Source: a virus. Taken from it: DNA of 20,197 nt. Made by a program: the position numbers and the translations under genes. Positions 1 to 8,378 of the stretch are shown here, piece by piece (position 1 is the stretch's first letter; the number at the start of each line of letters is the position of its first letter). Below the pieces are notes generated by a model. The model had not been told where the DNA came from, ran no database searches, and saw only the letters and a program-made list of their open reading frames with translations. The stretch is from positions 1 through 20,197 of the IMG/VR virus record IMGVR_UViG_3300025889_001217; one strand, 5' to 3'.

Positions 1-337
1 ACGCTTCCTCTTCTGGGCTGGCGCGGCGAATGACAGTTTCTTCGCCAACAGGCGCAACAATTTCTGGCGCACCCTTTTCGGTGACGCGAGCCTCTGCTGC
101 GCGTGTCGCTTTTTGAAGCGCCTTTGCACCACCAACAAACACATCTTTAAGACCGGCGACTTGTACTGGCTCGCCAACGGCAATAACGTCAGACGGCCCA
201 ACAGGCTCAGAAGGAATAACCTCTGGCAAAACCGGCTCTTCTGGCGGCTGCTCAAATTTCACCTGTTGCAGATCGCGCTCTGCGTTTTCTTTGTTAATAA
301 GCGCGTCTAGGTCTTTAGGTGCTACTGGCATCTTCAT
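1..337 (-). CDS. N-terminal part of a virion-associated protein of unknown function (runs off left edge)
   Basis: An open frame starts at ATG 337 and continues without a stop to base 1, giving 112 codons of an incomplete gene. It overlaps the 3' end of the upstream ART-domain gene by 23 bp. An AGGA-type ribosome site (AGGAAG) lies a few bases upstream of ATG 337 and suits it better than the in-frame ATG at 331. The visible part is hydrophilic and rich in Pro, Glu and Val, with no transmembrane segment and no motif I recognise. It contains a VGGAKALQK stretch resembling VGAQKALQK in the neighbouring ART-domain protein. By position after the gp14-like and large internal proteins it could begin a very large gp16-like ejection protein. 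That is inference from order only. Confidence 0.7.
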   Translation of the reverse strand, partial: MKMPVAPKDLDALINKENAERDLQQVKFEQPPEEPVLPEVIPSEPVGPSDVIAVGEPVQVAGLKDVFVGGAKALQKATRAAEARVTEKGAPEIVAPVGEETVIRRASPEEEA

Positions 338-2180
338 CGCCTTCCTGTTTTGCTGCGCCTAATGCTGTGATAGCCACAGGCCCAACAATACCATATTTCT
401 CTAATATCTTGATCGCTTTATCGTCAAAAATGACATAGTTTCGTTTTGCGGCGGCATCGCTGACATCTGAAGATCTTGAACCTGCCGCCCTATATTTAAT
501 CCCCGGAATGCCAGCATCAGAAAGACGTTTAGAAGCTATCTGACTTGCGTGACTTTTTTTGCCGCCAAGTTCTAAATGTGCGCCCTCTTTTGCTATGTTT
601 GACATAATAGCATCTAAAATCATCCCACCAGAGCCAGAGGTATTGGGGTCAACATCATACCCAGCCTTTACCAAATTTTCTTGCACACTTTTTGTTTGTT
701 CAGAAAATGGTGCGTCATAATCAAGCAAATCATCTGGCTTTGGCGTTAATCCAACTTTATACATTTTGCCTTTTGGGTGACCAGCAAGCGTCACATAATC
801 GACTTTGTTAAAGTCAATATTTGGCTCAATAAATTTTTTATAAATAGTCTGATATCTAGTAGACCTTCCTAGACTATCAACAGCGGCCTGCATATCTTGC
901 ATATCGTGAAGCCCTTGACTTAAATTTGCAAGAATTGTGTTTATATCATCTTCTAATGTGTCAACATCATCTCTAATGCCAAATTTCCTTGCCTCATTTG
1001 CAATGCGCTTAATATCAACGCCAAACCTATCTTCAACATCCCTAGTATAAACACTGTCTAATGGCTTGCCATTAAAGGTAGCCACATCGTCTGTTTCCAT
1101 AGTCAATTCACTGCCATCAGAGAATTGCCAAGTCTTAGAATTGTTTGTTAGATCAGTTACTTTATCAACAGCATAATCGTCCAACTGTTGGATGTAATAA
1201 TCATAATCAGGATCAGCGGAACTTAATGTGCGCTGACCCCCAATTAAGTCAAAGCCAAGTTCCTCTGTCCACCCGCCAGCCATTGTGTCAAAATCTGGCT
1301 CTGCATATCTATCTATTGCAGAAACACTGTTTCTATAAAACTTAGCTATGGCCTCACTGTCGGTAAAATACAGCCCGTGTCCATATGCCTGCGCGCCCTC
1401 GCCAGTGCCAATCTTTTCTAGCTTAAATTCATCAAAGTCTGCGCCAGAACCGTGAAACGCAATGATGCCCGGCTCAGTCTCAGTTGGCGGCACAGCAGTA
1501 ATTGGGTTTTCTTTTGTTGGCTTTTGCAACGCTTTCTGAGCGCCGACAATAGCATCATCAATAGGTGCCATAGGATCAACGCCCATACCAAGCGTCACGC
1601 CCTTGCCGCGTTCCGCTATACGCGCTGGCGCACCTTCTGCAATAGCCTCACCGGCCGCAACGACGCCCTTACCAGTAGCCGCAGCGCCTTGACCAAAGCC
1701 AAACAGGCTGCCCATTTCTGCGCCTTGCATGAAGCCTTGCTTTACATCATCAGGTATGCCCGACTGCGTAGCCCAATCATCCAAAAAACCTAAAGTTGCG
1801 CCAGAACCAAATTTGTTTGAAACCTCTTCGACTTGCGTAATAAACGCATCGAGGCGGCCTTGATCATCATCTGGGAATGCAGCTTTATATAAACCTGTCG
1901 CCAAAGCGGCTATGTCGCCCGGCGCACCAACAAGGCCAGCCACCTTACCCGGCACAAAGCCAGCCATAGTGCCGCCAACCTCTGCCTCGGTTACTGGCGC
2001 ACCAGCCGTCTCAGATAACGCGTAAATGTCGCGATACCCACCAGCGCCCATAGCCTGCATTTCTTCAAGCATTTGAAGGCGTGACCGGCGAATACCTTGC
2101 TCGTCAGTTTCAACAGAGATAGGTGCGCCTGACTGGTGCAAGTCCATAGTGATGCCAAGTTCTTTGCTTATGTCAGTCAT
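315..2180 (-). CDS. Internal/virion protein with C-terminal ADP-ribosyltransferase-like domain (ART-PolyVal type)
   Basis: 621 aa. Residues about 68-200 are Gly/Ala-rich and hydrophobic in patches, then a Pro/Thr linker follows. From about 238 there is a domain matching the phage ADP-ribosyltransferase-like fold: FHGS at 242-245, an IGTGEGAQAYGHGLYF segment at 257-272, a MYKVGL strand near 473-478 followed by LLDYD, an AGIPGIKY segment at 556-563 and NYVIFDD at 581-587. H243 and Y271 fit the first two positions of the H-Y-x class of ART active sites; I cannot assign the third residue. Known members sit in phage polyvalent or virion proteins and are thought to modify host proteins on entry. 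The gene starts with a TAATG overlap on the upstream internal protein and has a GGGG ribosome site. The ART call is fairly firm; enzymatic activity and target are unknown. Confidence 0.8.
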   Translation of the reverse strand: MTDISKELGITMDLHQSGAPISVETDEQGIRRSRLQMLEEMQAMGAGGYRDIYALSETAGAPVTEAEVGGTMAGFVPGKVAGLVGAPGDIAALATGLYKAAFPDDDQGRLDAFITQVEEVSNKFGSGATLGFLDDWATQSGIPDDVKQGFMQGAEMGSLFGFGQGAAATGKGVVAAGEAIAEGAPARIAERGKGVTLGMGVDPMAPIDDAIVGAQKALQKPTKENPITAVPPTETEPGIIAFHGSGADFDEFKLEKIGTGEGAQAYGHGLYFTDSEAIAKFYRNSVSAIDRYAEPDFDTMAGGWTEELGFDLIGGQRTLSSADPDYDYYIQQLDDYAVDKVTDLTNNSKTWQFSDGSELTMETDDVATFNGKPLDSVYTRDVEDRFGVDIKRIANEARKFGIRDDVDTLEDDINTILANLSQGLHDMQDMQAAVDSLGRSTRYQTIYKKFIEPNIDFNKVDYVTLAGHPKGKMYKVGLTPKPDDLLDYDAPFSEQTKSVQENLVKAGYDVDPNTSGSGGMILDAIMSNIAKEGAHLELGGKKSHASQIASKRLSDAGIPGIKYRAAGSRSSDVSDAAAKRNYVIFDDKAIKILEKYGIVGPVAITALGAAKQEGDEDASST

Positions 2181-3892
2181 TACTCGCCCCGCAATTCTTT
2201 TAATTCACGCGCATCTTTTAACAATTCAGCCAATGCACTCATGTCTGTGCCACTTGAAAAAAAGCCCGGTTTAACAGGGTTTGATTGCAACGCCTGCGCT
2301 GCCGCAATCAATTCGTCTAAATCAGTAATCGTTTTGCCAAATAAAGATTTTGATGCTTTATTTACGTTGTTTTGTATAGCTTTAATCGCGGCCTGCTTAT
2401 CTGGATTAACTGTTGGGTCGGTTTTTTCTTTTTCAATAATTTGTTGTGCGTAAGCAATAGGATCAAACGCGGGGTCGGCGTCTATCTTCAAAATCATGTC
2501 ACTGCGGTGCTTTGCAAATTGTCTTAAATTTTCTGGCGCTTTTCCCTGCTTGCCGCGAGCCAAAAGCTCTGGTTTACCATAGAAATCACTTAGCACCTCA
2601 ACGGCGCGATTAAAGCGTTTGTCGCGTTGCGTTGTTAAGTCGCCAAACAAACGATCCATTGTGGCGCGTGTGATTTCGCGGTCAGTATACGCGTCAAGAA
2701 TATCGTCCTCTGTAAGCTCGCGCCGCATCGCCATTCTGTCTAATTCTGAAATCCGATCAGCACTGTCAACGCCGCCGTCAGTTTCCATAACCTTGTAAAA
2801 TTTGTCGGCTTTTTCTGGGGCAAGACGCTCAAGTATTTTGACCAAAGGCTCTGCCGCCTCAAAATTTCTATCGCGAATTGCTTGCGTAATTTCTGGCGTC
2901 AACATTTCAATCTTGTCATTGCGAATGCGCTCGTCTTGACGGTCTTGCGCCTCATAAAGCGATAAGGTTTCTTTTTCTTGGTCGATATAAGCCTTGCGCA
3001 ACGCAACCTTTTCATCATCGTTTAAGACGGCGTAAAGCGCAGAATATCTTTCTCCAAAGTCACCAGCTAATGCGGCGCGGGCATTGCTGGGCTTTTTCAT
3101 GTGATCTAACAAAACGCCAATCTTTGCCTTTGAAACCATTTTTTCAATTTCGGCAGATTGTTTCTCACCATAGGTTTTGCTGCCAGTGTTGATTGCAATG
3201 TCTTTAGCTTCAAAAGCAGCAACGGCTAATTGACCTAATATTGATTCAATGTCAGCGTCTTTTTGTTGCAAAATGGCCTTAAACTCTGCTGGCTTTTGAG
3301 CAAGCACTGCATCCGCTGTTGCAATCTTTTGCGTCTGATAAATCGTTAATTTGTTTTCAAGGGCAGACTTATAAAGCGTTGACGCGCTAGAATTAACTGT
3401 TGCTGAATATTTCAATCCTTGCGATGGGTCAATGCCAGCAATCAATTCGCTGTGACCAGAAATCATATCAGTTAAGTCATTGCGCATTTTAGAAATGTCA
3501 ATGTCTTGACCGGCTTTGATCATTGCAGAATAGCTAGATATTTTTTTGTTAGCTTCAATTTGCAGCTCAGTCGTAAGCTGCTGGGCGGCAGTCGCAGTCG
3601 TCACCGCGCCAAATATCGTATCTGGATCGCCGACAATTTCTTCAATGTCACGACCCTGAGAAATTGCGTCTTGGATTTGCTCTGCCGTTACCGGGTTTTC
3701 AAATGCGTACTTTGCCGCCTCACGCTTGGTTGATGCTACTTTTTTGTCGTAAGCATACTTAACCATTTTGTCTAGGCTCTTGCCAATGCTGCGGTAAACC
3801 TCACCCTGCGCACGACCAGCCGACACAAAATCAACATCAGGGATAGATGGTATCGAAACCCCTAATGGGCGATATTTAGGTAACTCTGCCAT
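2180..3892 (-). CDS. Large charged internal virion protein (T7 gp15-like position)
   Basis: 570 aa, strongly hydrophilic and predicted mostly helical, with long Lys/Glu/Asp-rich stretches and no transmembrane segment. Many segments have coiled-coil character, for example around residues 300-370 and 500-565. It lies between a gp14-like protein and an ART-domain protein, which is where T7-like phages keep the internal core or ejection proteins (gp15, gp16). It is shorter than T7 gp15, so it is probably a functional counterpart rather than a clear homologue. The start codon overlaps the upstream stop (TAATG) and a GGGGG ribosome site precedes it; the downstream gene is joined the same way. No enzymatic motif is visible. 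The role is inferred from position and composition. Confidence 0.7.
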   Translation of the reverse strand: MAELPKYRPLGVSIPSIPDVDFVSAGRAQGEVYRSIGKSLDKMVKYAYDKKVASTKREAAKYAFENPVTAEQIQDAISQGRDIEEIVGDPDTIFGAVTTATAAQQLTTELQIEANKKISSYSAMIKAGQDIDISKMRNDLTDMISGHSELIAGIDPSQGLKYSATVNSSASTLYKSALENKLTIYQTQKIATADAVLAQKPAEFKAILQQKDADIESILGQLAVAAFEAKDIAINTGSKTYGEKQSAEIEKMVSKAKIGVLLDHMKKPSNARAALAGDFGERYSALYAVLNDDEKVALRKAYIDQEKETLSLYEAQDRQDERIRNDKIEMLTPEITQAIRDRNFEAAEPLVKILERLAPEKADKFYKVMETDGGVDSADRISELDRMAMRRELTEDDILDAYTDREITRATMDRLFGDLTTQRDKRFNRAVEVLSDFYGKPELLARGKQGKAPENLRQFAKHRSDMILKIDADPAFDPIAYAQQIIEKEKTDPTVNPDKQAAIKAIQNNVNKASKSLFGKTITDLDELIAAAQALQSNPVKPGFFSSGTDMSALAELLKDARELKELRGE

Positions 3893-4380
3893 TACAAGCC
3901 CCCGCCAGCGCCCAGAACATCATCGGCGTTTGTTAAATAAGACCCGCCTGTTGTAGCTGTTGATTTTGGCGCACCGCCAAATCCAGCCGCCATAGTAGCA
4001 ATATCAAATATTGCACCAACTGTCTCAGCTTGTGCGCGTTTTAGCACGGCCTTCGCCTGCATTTGATACTGCATTGCCCGCGCTTCACCAGCACCAAAGG
4101 CAATAATTTCACCATCCCGACTATTATAAATTTCTGTTGCGCCTTTTTTCTGGGCATATAAAGCAAGCGCCCTTGCGCTGCCGCTAAATGGATCAATGCC
4201 GCCAGCGCCAGCGCGGGCGTTGATAGTTGCCTGCGTTGCCAAAATATTATCCATAACGGCAATGCCCTGCTGTTTATATTTGAGAACCTCTGACCGCGCC
4301 TGCACTTTTGCGTAAGCGCCTTGGGTAACTAGCGCCTTTGCCTCGGTCTTGGCTATGTTGCCTGCAAATAATCCGCTCAT
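3892..4380 (-). CDS. Internal virion protein, T7 gp14-like
   Basis: 162 aa. An Ala-rich helical protein beginning MSGLFAGNIAKTEA, with a central GIDPFSGSARALALYAQKKG segment and a Gly-rich C terminus. The size, the short hydrophobic and Ala-rich helices (about residues 118-135) and the place directly after the tail nozzle gene are those of gp14-type internal virion proteins. In T7-like phages these are ejected first and help form a channel across the outer membrane. An AGGG ribosome site stands 7 bases before the ATG, and one base separates this gene from the upstream stop. The family call rests on similarity of pattern and order, not on a motif diagnostic of function. Confidence 0.75.
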   Translation of the reverse strand: MSGLFAGNIAKTEAKALVTQGAYAKVQARSEVLKYKQQGIAVMDNILATQATINARAGAGGIDPFSGSARALALYAQKKGATEIYNSRDGEIIAFGAGEARAMQYQMQAKAVLKRAQAETVGAIFDIATMAAGFGGAPKSTATTGGSYLTNADDVLGAGGGL

Positions 4381-4381
4381 C

Positions 4382-6589
4382 TTATTGCCCTATACTAATT
4401 TTGTAATCAATACCAAGCAGGGTCATCTTTAGTGGAACCTCTTGCCCGATTGTTATTTGCCCATCGTAAGTATACCCTAAAATGCCGTGCAATGTCTTGA
4501 TGCCAGTATATTCAGGCACGGCACTGCCAAATACGCCTGTGCCAAACTGCCGGAACGGTATCAGCTTGCCATCAATCGTCAGCGATTGCGTCTCAAACAA
4601 TTCAGCGTTTACCTCAAAGATACGCTTCTTAAAGCCCTTTAGGGAGCCGCTGGGCAGGTTTGGCTCAACCGGCAGTGTCTTTACCTCTGGCGTAAAGTTA
4701 AGGCCAACCTGATAGCTTGTAGAGGCCGCTGTGGCAAATGTCACTGTGAATGGTGTGCCGGGTACAGTCTGATCAGGCTCAATGATGCCGTCGCGGATAA
4801 TCTTAACTGTTTTGCCTTCGAGATGCGTCATGTTTACTGACGCCGCTGCGCCGCCAACAATTGAGCAATCAAGCAGCGCATCAGGGTCAAATATCTCAAC
4901 GTAATAAACATCGGCGCTATTTACGTTACGTTTTACCACAACATAAATATCATCAACGTCAACGCCGATATTTATAAACTCGCCATCGGTTGTCCACTCT
5001 GACGGCGCAATGACGTTCTGGCTGCGTAGCAATGTGTAACAGGCAATGCTGCCGTCGTCGCCATTTACCAGCATCAGGCGGTCGCCCTCATCGGTTGACG
5101 TTGCGACGCGCACCGCCATTTCTTCTGGTGTCTTTAACAGATGCGATGACAGCAAGGATATCTTTGATGACGTGTAAGCCTGCACCGCGTCACTAAAGAT
5201 AAACTCTTGGATTGCCTTACCCTGACGCTGAATAAACAGCGTTGAGCCGTCCACGTTCTGCAACCGCAGCCCGGCCTTTGCGCCAAATGCAGTCTGTTGT
5301 TTGACGATCAGATTTGTTGGCGTGATCGGCGTGTCTAGTGTTTGCGGCACATAAAACTCAGCGCCGGTTGTAAATATCTGCAAGTGACGGCCAGAGTAAA
5401 TATCAACAATGGCGTTAAAGGTGCCGGTGTCTAGCGTCGCCTCAACAGCCGCATCATCGAGGCTCTCGCCCTTATCAAAGTTGAAAAAGTCAGAAACCCG
5501 CGAGCCCCAGATAGTTGATGGGCGCTGCTTGCTGCCGCCAAAATATAAACGGCCTTCGTGGAATGTGACGCTGCGCGGCCAGCCGCGTGTCGATGACCAC
5601 ACATCCTCATAGCCGTGTTCTGTCTCAAAGTCTCCGGCATTGATTGTGCTAGTGTCAAAGAATGGTATTTCGACGTATGCCTTAACCTCAGTGTCGCTAA
5701 CAAACTGGGTGATCCGCGCACGGCCAAAACCATTTAAAGCGACGACAAATTCATCAACCATAGCCGTGCCAAACGCCTTGACGCTGTACTGGCTGGTCGC
5801 ATCAGGCTGGGTTGTCCAAGCCGGGAACACTGTCAGCACTTTAGTTGACGCGACGTAATCCTCAACGTGCCGCACCTGACCAGCACCAGTACCGCCGGTA
5901 ATCCGAATAAACATACCATTAGGCGCATCGTCTGTTGTGTAGCTACTAGCGGCCTTTAGCGTTATTGTATCAGCGCCGCCAGCCTGCGCTGTGCCGGTGT
6001 CAGTCGTGACGGCAGACGCGGTTAGCGTTATGTTTCCTGATGTTGCGCTCGGCGTAATATTGTAAGCCGGGATGTGCGTATCGATATCAAAGGCATATTT
6101 AGGCACAAAGCTAAACGTGATTGTGCTGGCCGTCCAATCGCTGTCTGTTGCGCCGCGCAAAATCCTGACTGGCTCTAAATCCTCATGCACGACAATCACA
6201 GTGTCAGCGGATTGCACCCAGTTCATTTGTGGCAAGATTGCGCTAGTCAGGCTGGCAATCGTCAAATAGTCATTGCCGCTTCCATTGATGTTTGTAATTT
6301 GTGCGCCGTTTTTAAACACATACATTTTGCCGGGCGTAAATACCAGCATATAGCTGTCGGAGACGCTAAACTCAAACGACACCATCCGCACTGCATCAGC
6401 CGCGCCGCTGTCTAGCTCGGCAACGAACTTTGTGCCGTCACGACGCTTTGCGCCGCCTTGCGGCTGGATGCTGACATTTCTAGCTGTCGATAGGCCAGAT
6501 TTATATTGGCTAATATCAGTACGCGCCCGCAGCTTTGGATCAAGCTCACCAGCCGTAAAATCATTCTGTATCTGAATGATGCGGCTCAT
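4382..6589 (-). CDS. Tail tubular protein B (nozzle, T7 gp12-like)
   Basis: 735 aa, close to the usual length of podovirus nozzle proteins. The N terminus has the family signature: a short beta strand, then NDFTAGELDPKLRARTD at about 9-25, and RNVSIQPQGGAKRRDGT near 38-54. The rest is beta-rich, with a GWPRSVTFHEGRLYFGGSKQ segment typical of the propeller-like region. In T7-like phages six copies form the tail nozzle below the gp11 ring and above the DNA exit. Here the gene follows tail tubular A with a one-base gap and an AAGG ribosome site, and precedes the gp14-like gene. The call is strong from both sequence pattern and neighbours. Confidence 0.93.
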   Translation of the reverse strand: MSRIIQIQNDFTAGELDPKLRARTDISQYKSGLSTARNVSIQPQGGAKRRDGTKFVAELDSGAADAVRMVSFEFSVSDSYMLVFTPGKMYVFKNGAQITNINGSGNDYLTIASLTSAILPQMNWVQSADTVIVVHEDLEPVRILRGATDSDWTASTITFSFVPKYAFDIDTHIPAYNITPSATSGNITLTASAVTTDTGTAQAGGADTITLKAASSYTTDDAPNGMFIRITGGTGAGQVRHVEDYVASTKVLTVFPAWTTQPDATSQYSVKAFGTAMVDEFVVALNGFGRARITQFVSDTEVKAYVEIPFFDTSTINAGDFETEHGYEDVWSSTRGWPRSVTFHEGRLYFGGSKQRPSTIWGSRVSDFFNFDKGESLDDAAVEATLDTGTFNAIVDIYSGRHLQIFTTGAEFYVPQTLDTPITPTNLIVKQQTAFGAKAGLRLQNVDGSTLFIQRQGKAIQEFIFSDAVQAYTSSKISLLSSHLLKTPEEMAVRVATSTDEGDRLMLVNGDDGSIACYTLLRSQNVIAPSEWTTDGEFINIGVDVDDIYVVVKRNVNSADVYYVEIFDPDALLDCSIVGGAAASVNMTHLEGKTVKIIRDGIIEPDQTVPGTPFTVTFATAASTSYQVGLNFTPEVKTLPVEPNLPSGSLKGFKKRIFEVNAELFETQSLTIDGKLIPFRQFGTGVFGSAVPEYTGIKTLHGILGYTYDGQITIGQEVPLKMTLLGIDYKISIGQ

Positions 6590-6590
6590 G

Positions 6591-7205
6591 TTAGTACCTT
6601 ATATCTGAAATCGGGAACTCTTGTATTTGCTGTGCTGGCCGGTCAGCGCCGTCAATGTTAATGGCAACGCGCACCAGACCGCCGCGCATATTTTCTGCTG
6701 GCGCACCATATGCCTTTGCGTGGTAATAATCAGCCTTGGTAATCTGATCAGTGATAGGCTCGGCAAATTCTGCCGCGAGCGCCATCTTTAACAACCGCAC
6801 AAAATATGGCGGGAAAGCGGCAGGCTCTGGGCGAAATTGGTAATCAATCCAGACATCTTCATAATTTGTATAAAGGCCGAGGCTGTAAACCTCAAAGTCA
6901 CGCACCGGCAGCGCACCAATTGCGCCTGTGTTAAATACAGCCTTTGGGTTTCCAAGGATGTCGCCGGGCAAAGCGTAAGTATATTTCCACTCGTTGATCG
7001 GCGTACCGGCAAGCTGCGCAAGCCTGACCTTTTTGACTGACCAAGAATAAGCATATTGCATTAAGAGGGTATCGCGCACGTCGTCATAGAGACGGTCAGC
7101 GATTTGTGCTTCATCGGTGCCAGTCGCAAACGATGAAAGCGGGGCAGCGCCCAGCATGATCAGAGCCTCGGAACATATAGAAAGTTTGGTATCGCCCTGC
7201 GCCAT
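6591..7205 (-). CDS. Tail tubular protein A (adaptor, T7 gp11-like)
   Basis: 204 aa, the usual length for gp11-type adaptors. The pattern is typical: an N-terminal ICSEALIMLGAAPLSSF segment, then DEAQIADRLYDDVRDTLL, a basic loop, YALPGDILG in the middle, and a FPPYFVRLLKMALAAEFAEP helix near residues 130-150. In T7-like virions a 12-mer of this protein connects the portal to the nozzle. The start is ATG 7205 with a GGAG ribosome site 7 bases upstream. A stable hairpin precedes it, separating it from the coat-adjacent gene, while the downstream nozzle gene follows after one base. Confidence 0.92.
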   Translation of the reverse strand: MAQGDTKLSICSEALIMLGAAPLSSFATGTDEAQIADRLYDDVRDTLLMQYAYSWSVKKVRLAQLAGTPINEWKYTYALPGDILGNPKAVFNTGAIGALPVRDFEVYSLGLYTNYEDVWIDYQFRPEPAAFPPYFVRLLKMALAAEFAEPITDQITKADYYHAKAYGAPAENMRGGLVRVAINIDGADRPAQQIQEFPISDIRY

Positions 7206-7220
7206 TACGCCACTCCAAAA

Positions 7221-7252
7221 TGGGGAAATGGGGCGGCTTGCGCCGCCCCACT
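7221..7252 (-). terminator. GC-rich hairpin between coat-adjacent gene and tail tubular A; possible weak terminator
   Basis: Read on the minus strand, TGGGGCGGC, loop GCAA, GCCGCCCCA form a perfect 9-bp stem at 7229-7250. It can be extended by a G-T and an A-T pair and is capped by a GNRA-type tetraloop. The following bases are TTTCCCC then ATTTT, so the U-tract is broken and termination would be partial. It begins a few bases after the stop of the small gene at 7257. It would lower expression of tail genes relative to the coat gene, or protect the 3' end of the coat transcript. Confidence 0.6.
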
Positions 7253-7256
7253 ATTA

Positions 7257-7529
7257 TTAGTCTGTGTCGGTCATTGCGATGGCTGTGCCATCGGTCACGT
7301 CGACCACACCAGAAGCGTTTGACGCCACCATCACAATTGACAGTGTTGGTGTCGCGCTGTCGTGAACAAAGATCACGTCGCCGACTGCCAGAGTGTCTGA
7401 CAGATCATTGAAATAACCCGCTGTGTTCACAGTCGCAATCGCGTCTGCTGATGTGTAAGTGTACATTGATGGTGCGTTGCCTTTTTTAGCTGCACCGATC
7501 ACGTTCCAACCTGCTGAAGAGAAAGCCAT
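7257..7529 (-). CDS. Small coat-adjacent protein, possible head decoration protein
   Basis: 90 aa, beta-rich, acidic overall, with no Cys. It contains a Thr/Ala-rich first half with NTAGYFNDLSDTLAVGDVI at about 45-63, followed by strands rich in Val, Ser and Thr. Proteins of this style, with a GYF(N/D)...L.VGD.I core, commonly sit just after the coat gene in marine phages. I suspect a capsid decoration or head-fibre role but no function is proven. It has one of the best ribosome sites in the window (AAAGGAG, 8 bases before ATG). It lies 15 bp after the coat gene and is followed by a hairpin, so it shares the coat transcript and is probably made in large amounts. Confidence 0.8.
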   Translation of the reverse strand: MAFSSAGWNVIGAAKKGNAPSMYTYTSADAIATVNTAGYFNDLSDTLAVGDVIFVHDSATPTLSIVMVASNASGVVDVTDGTAIAMTDTD

Positions 7530-7537
7530 TGTCTAAA

Positions 7538-7544
7538 CTCCTTT
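7538..7544 (-). promoter_or_regulatory. Strong ribosome binding site of the coat-adjacent gene
   Basis: AAAGGAG on the minus strand, 8 bases before the ATG at 7529, is nearly full anti-Shine-Dalgarno complementarity. It is stronger than most sites in this window and supports high expression of the 90-aa protein. Confidence 0.7.
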
Positions 7545-8378
7545 CTATTCAGTTGCGCTGATGGCAACGATACCTTCGGCGTCAATGGCTACTGCACCAG
7601 CAGAGAACATTGAAGCTACAAGGAACGATGTCTTTTCAGCAACGTAGTTGATTTCAGTCTTTTGGTTCATGCCAATGCCCATACCGACTGCATCTTTATG
7701 GAATGCAAAGCAGGTGCGGGTTGATGGCTTTGGCAGGCCGCCTTCGTCACGGTCGCCAATGGTGATGAACTTAAAACCAAGGAAGGTATCAAGCTGGCCT
7801 TGAACAAGAGCTTTAACGGCAGCGTAATCGCTAGATGCGATCTTGGTGTCGTCAAGCAATGCAGCCAGACCTGATGCGTGGATCAGCATACAGCGATCCT
7901 GTGCTGGTACGTTGCCAGTGTCGAGAAGCTCTTTAGCCTCAAGCAACTTAGCAAGGTTCATGTTTGTACCCGCGCCACCAACTGTTGTAGCAACAGTCAA
8001 TGCTGTACCAGAGCCAGACAGCGCATCGATCACTAGCTGATCCATACGACGCCCGATTGCACCTGACACTACCTGCACCAATTCACGACGCTCATCAAAG
8101 TTGATTTTCTGCTGTGAAAAGATGTCTGAGTATTCAGCAGCAATGTAGTCTGACATTGTTGCGGTTACTTGTGAGTACGACACATTCAGAGGTGTTACGT
8201 CTGTCTGTGGTACGCGAATGGTCGCGGTTCCCTTACCGATTTTTGGGAACTTGACCTGTGAGCCTTCGACATTTGTCCGCTCACGCACTACGCCAGCAAG
8301 GGCGCGTTGAGCGGCATAGGCTTGTTTGACCTCTGCATCGAAGAGCTGCACAAACGCATTTGAAACGCCTACAGCCAT
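7545..8378 (-). CDS. Major capsid (coat) protein, HK97-like fold
   Basis: 277 aa. The protein starts with a helix-rich N arm (MAVGVSNAFVQLFDAEVKQA) followed by VKFPKIGKGTATIR. It has the QKINFDERRELVQVVSGAIG helix around residues 89-108, an RCMLIHASGLAALL segment at about 162-175, and a C-terminal VASMFSAGAVAIDAEGIVAI strand. This pattern is that of compact HK97-fold coat proteins of podoviruses. It follows the scaffold gene, from which it is separated by a terminator, a near-consensus promoter and a leader of about 130 bases. An AAAAGGA ribosome site lies 8 bases upstream. The separate promoter fits the need for hundreds of coat copies per virion. Confidence 0.92.
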   Translation of the reverse strand: MAVGVSNAFVQLFDAEVKQAYAAQRALAGVVRERTNVEGSQVKFPKIGKGTATIRVPQTDVTPLNVSYSQVTATMSDYIAAEYSDIFSQQKINFDERRELVQVVSGAIGRRMDQLVIDALSGSGTALTVATTVGGAGTNMNLAKLLEAKELLDTGNVPAQDRCMLIHASGLAALLDDTKIASSDYAAVKALVQGQLDTFLGFKFITIGDRDEGGLPKPSTRTCFAFHKDAVGMGIGMNQKTEINYVAEKTSFLVASMFSAGAVAIDAEGIVAISATE

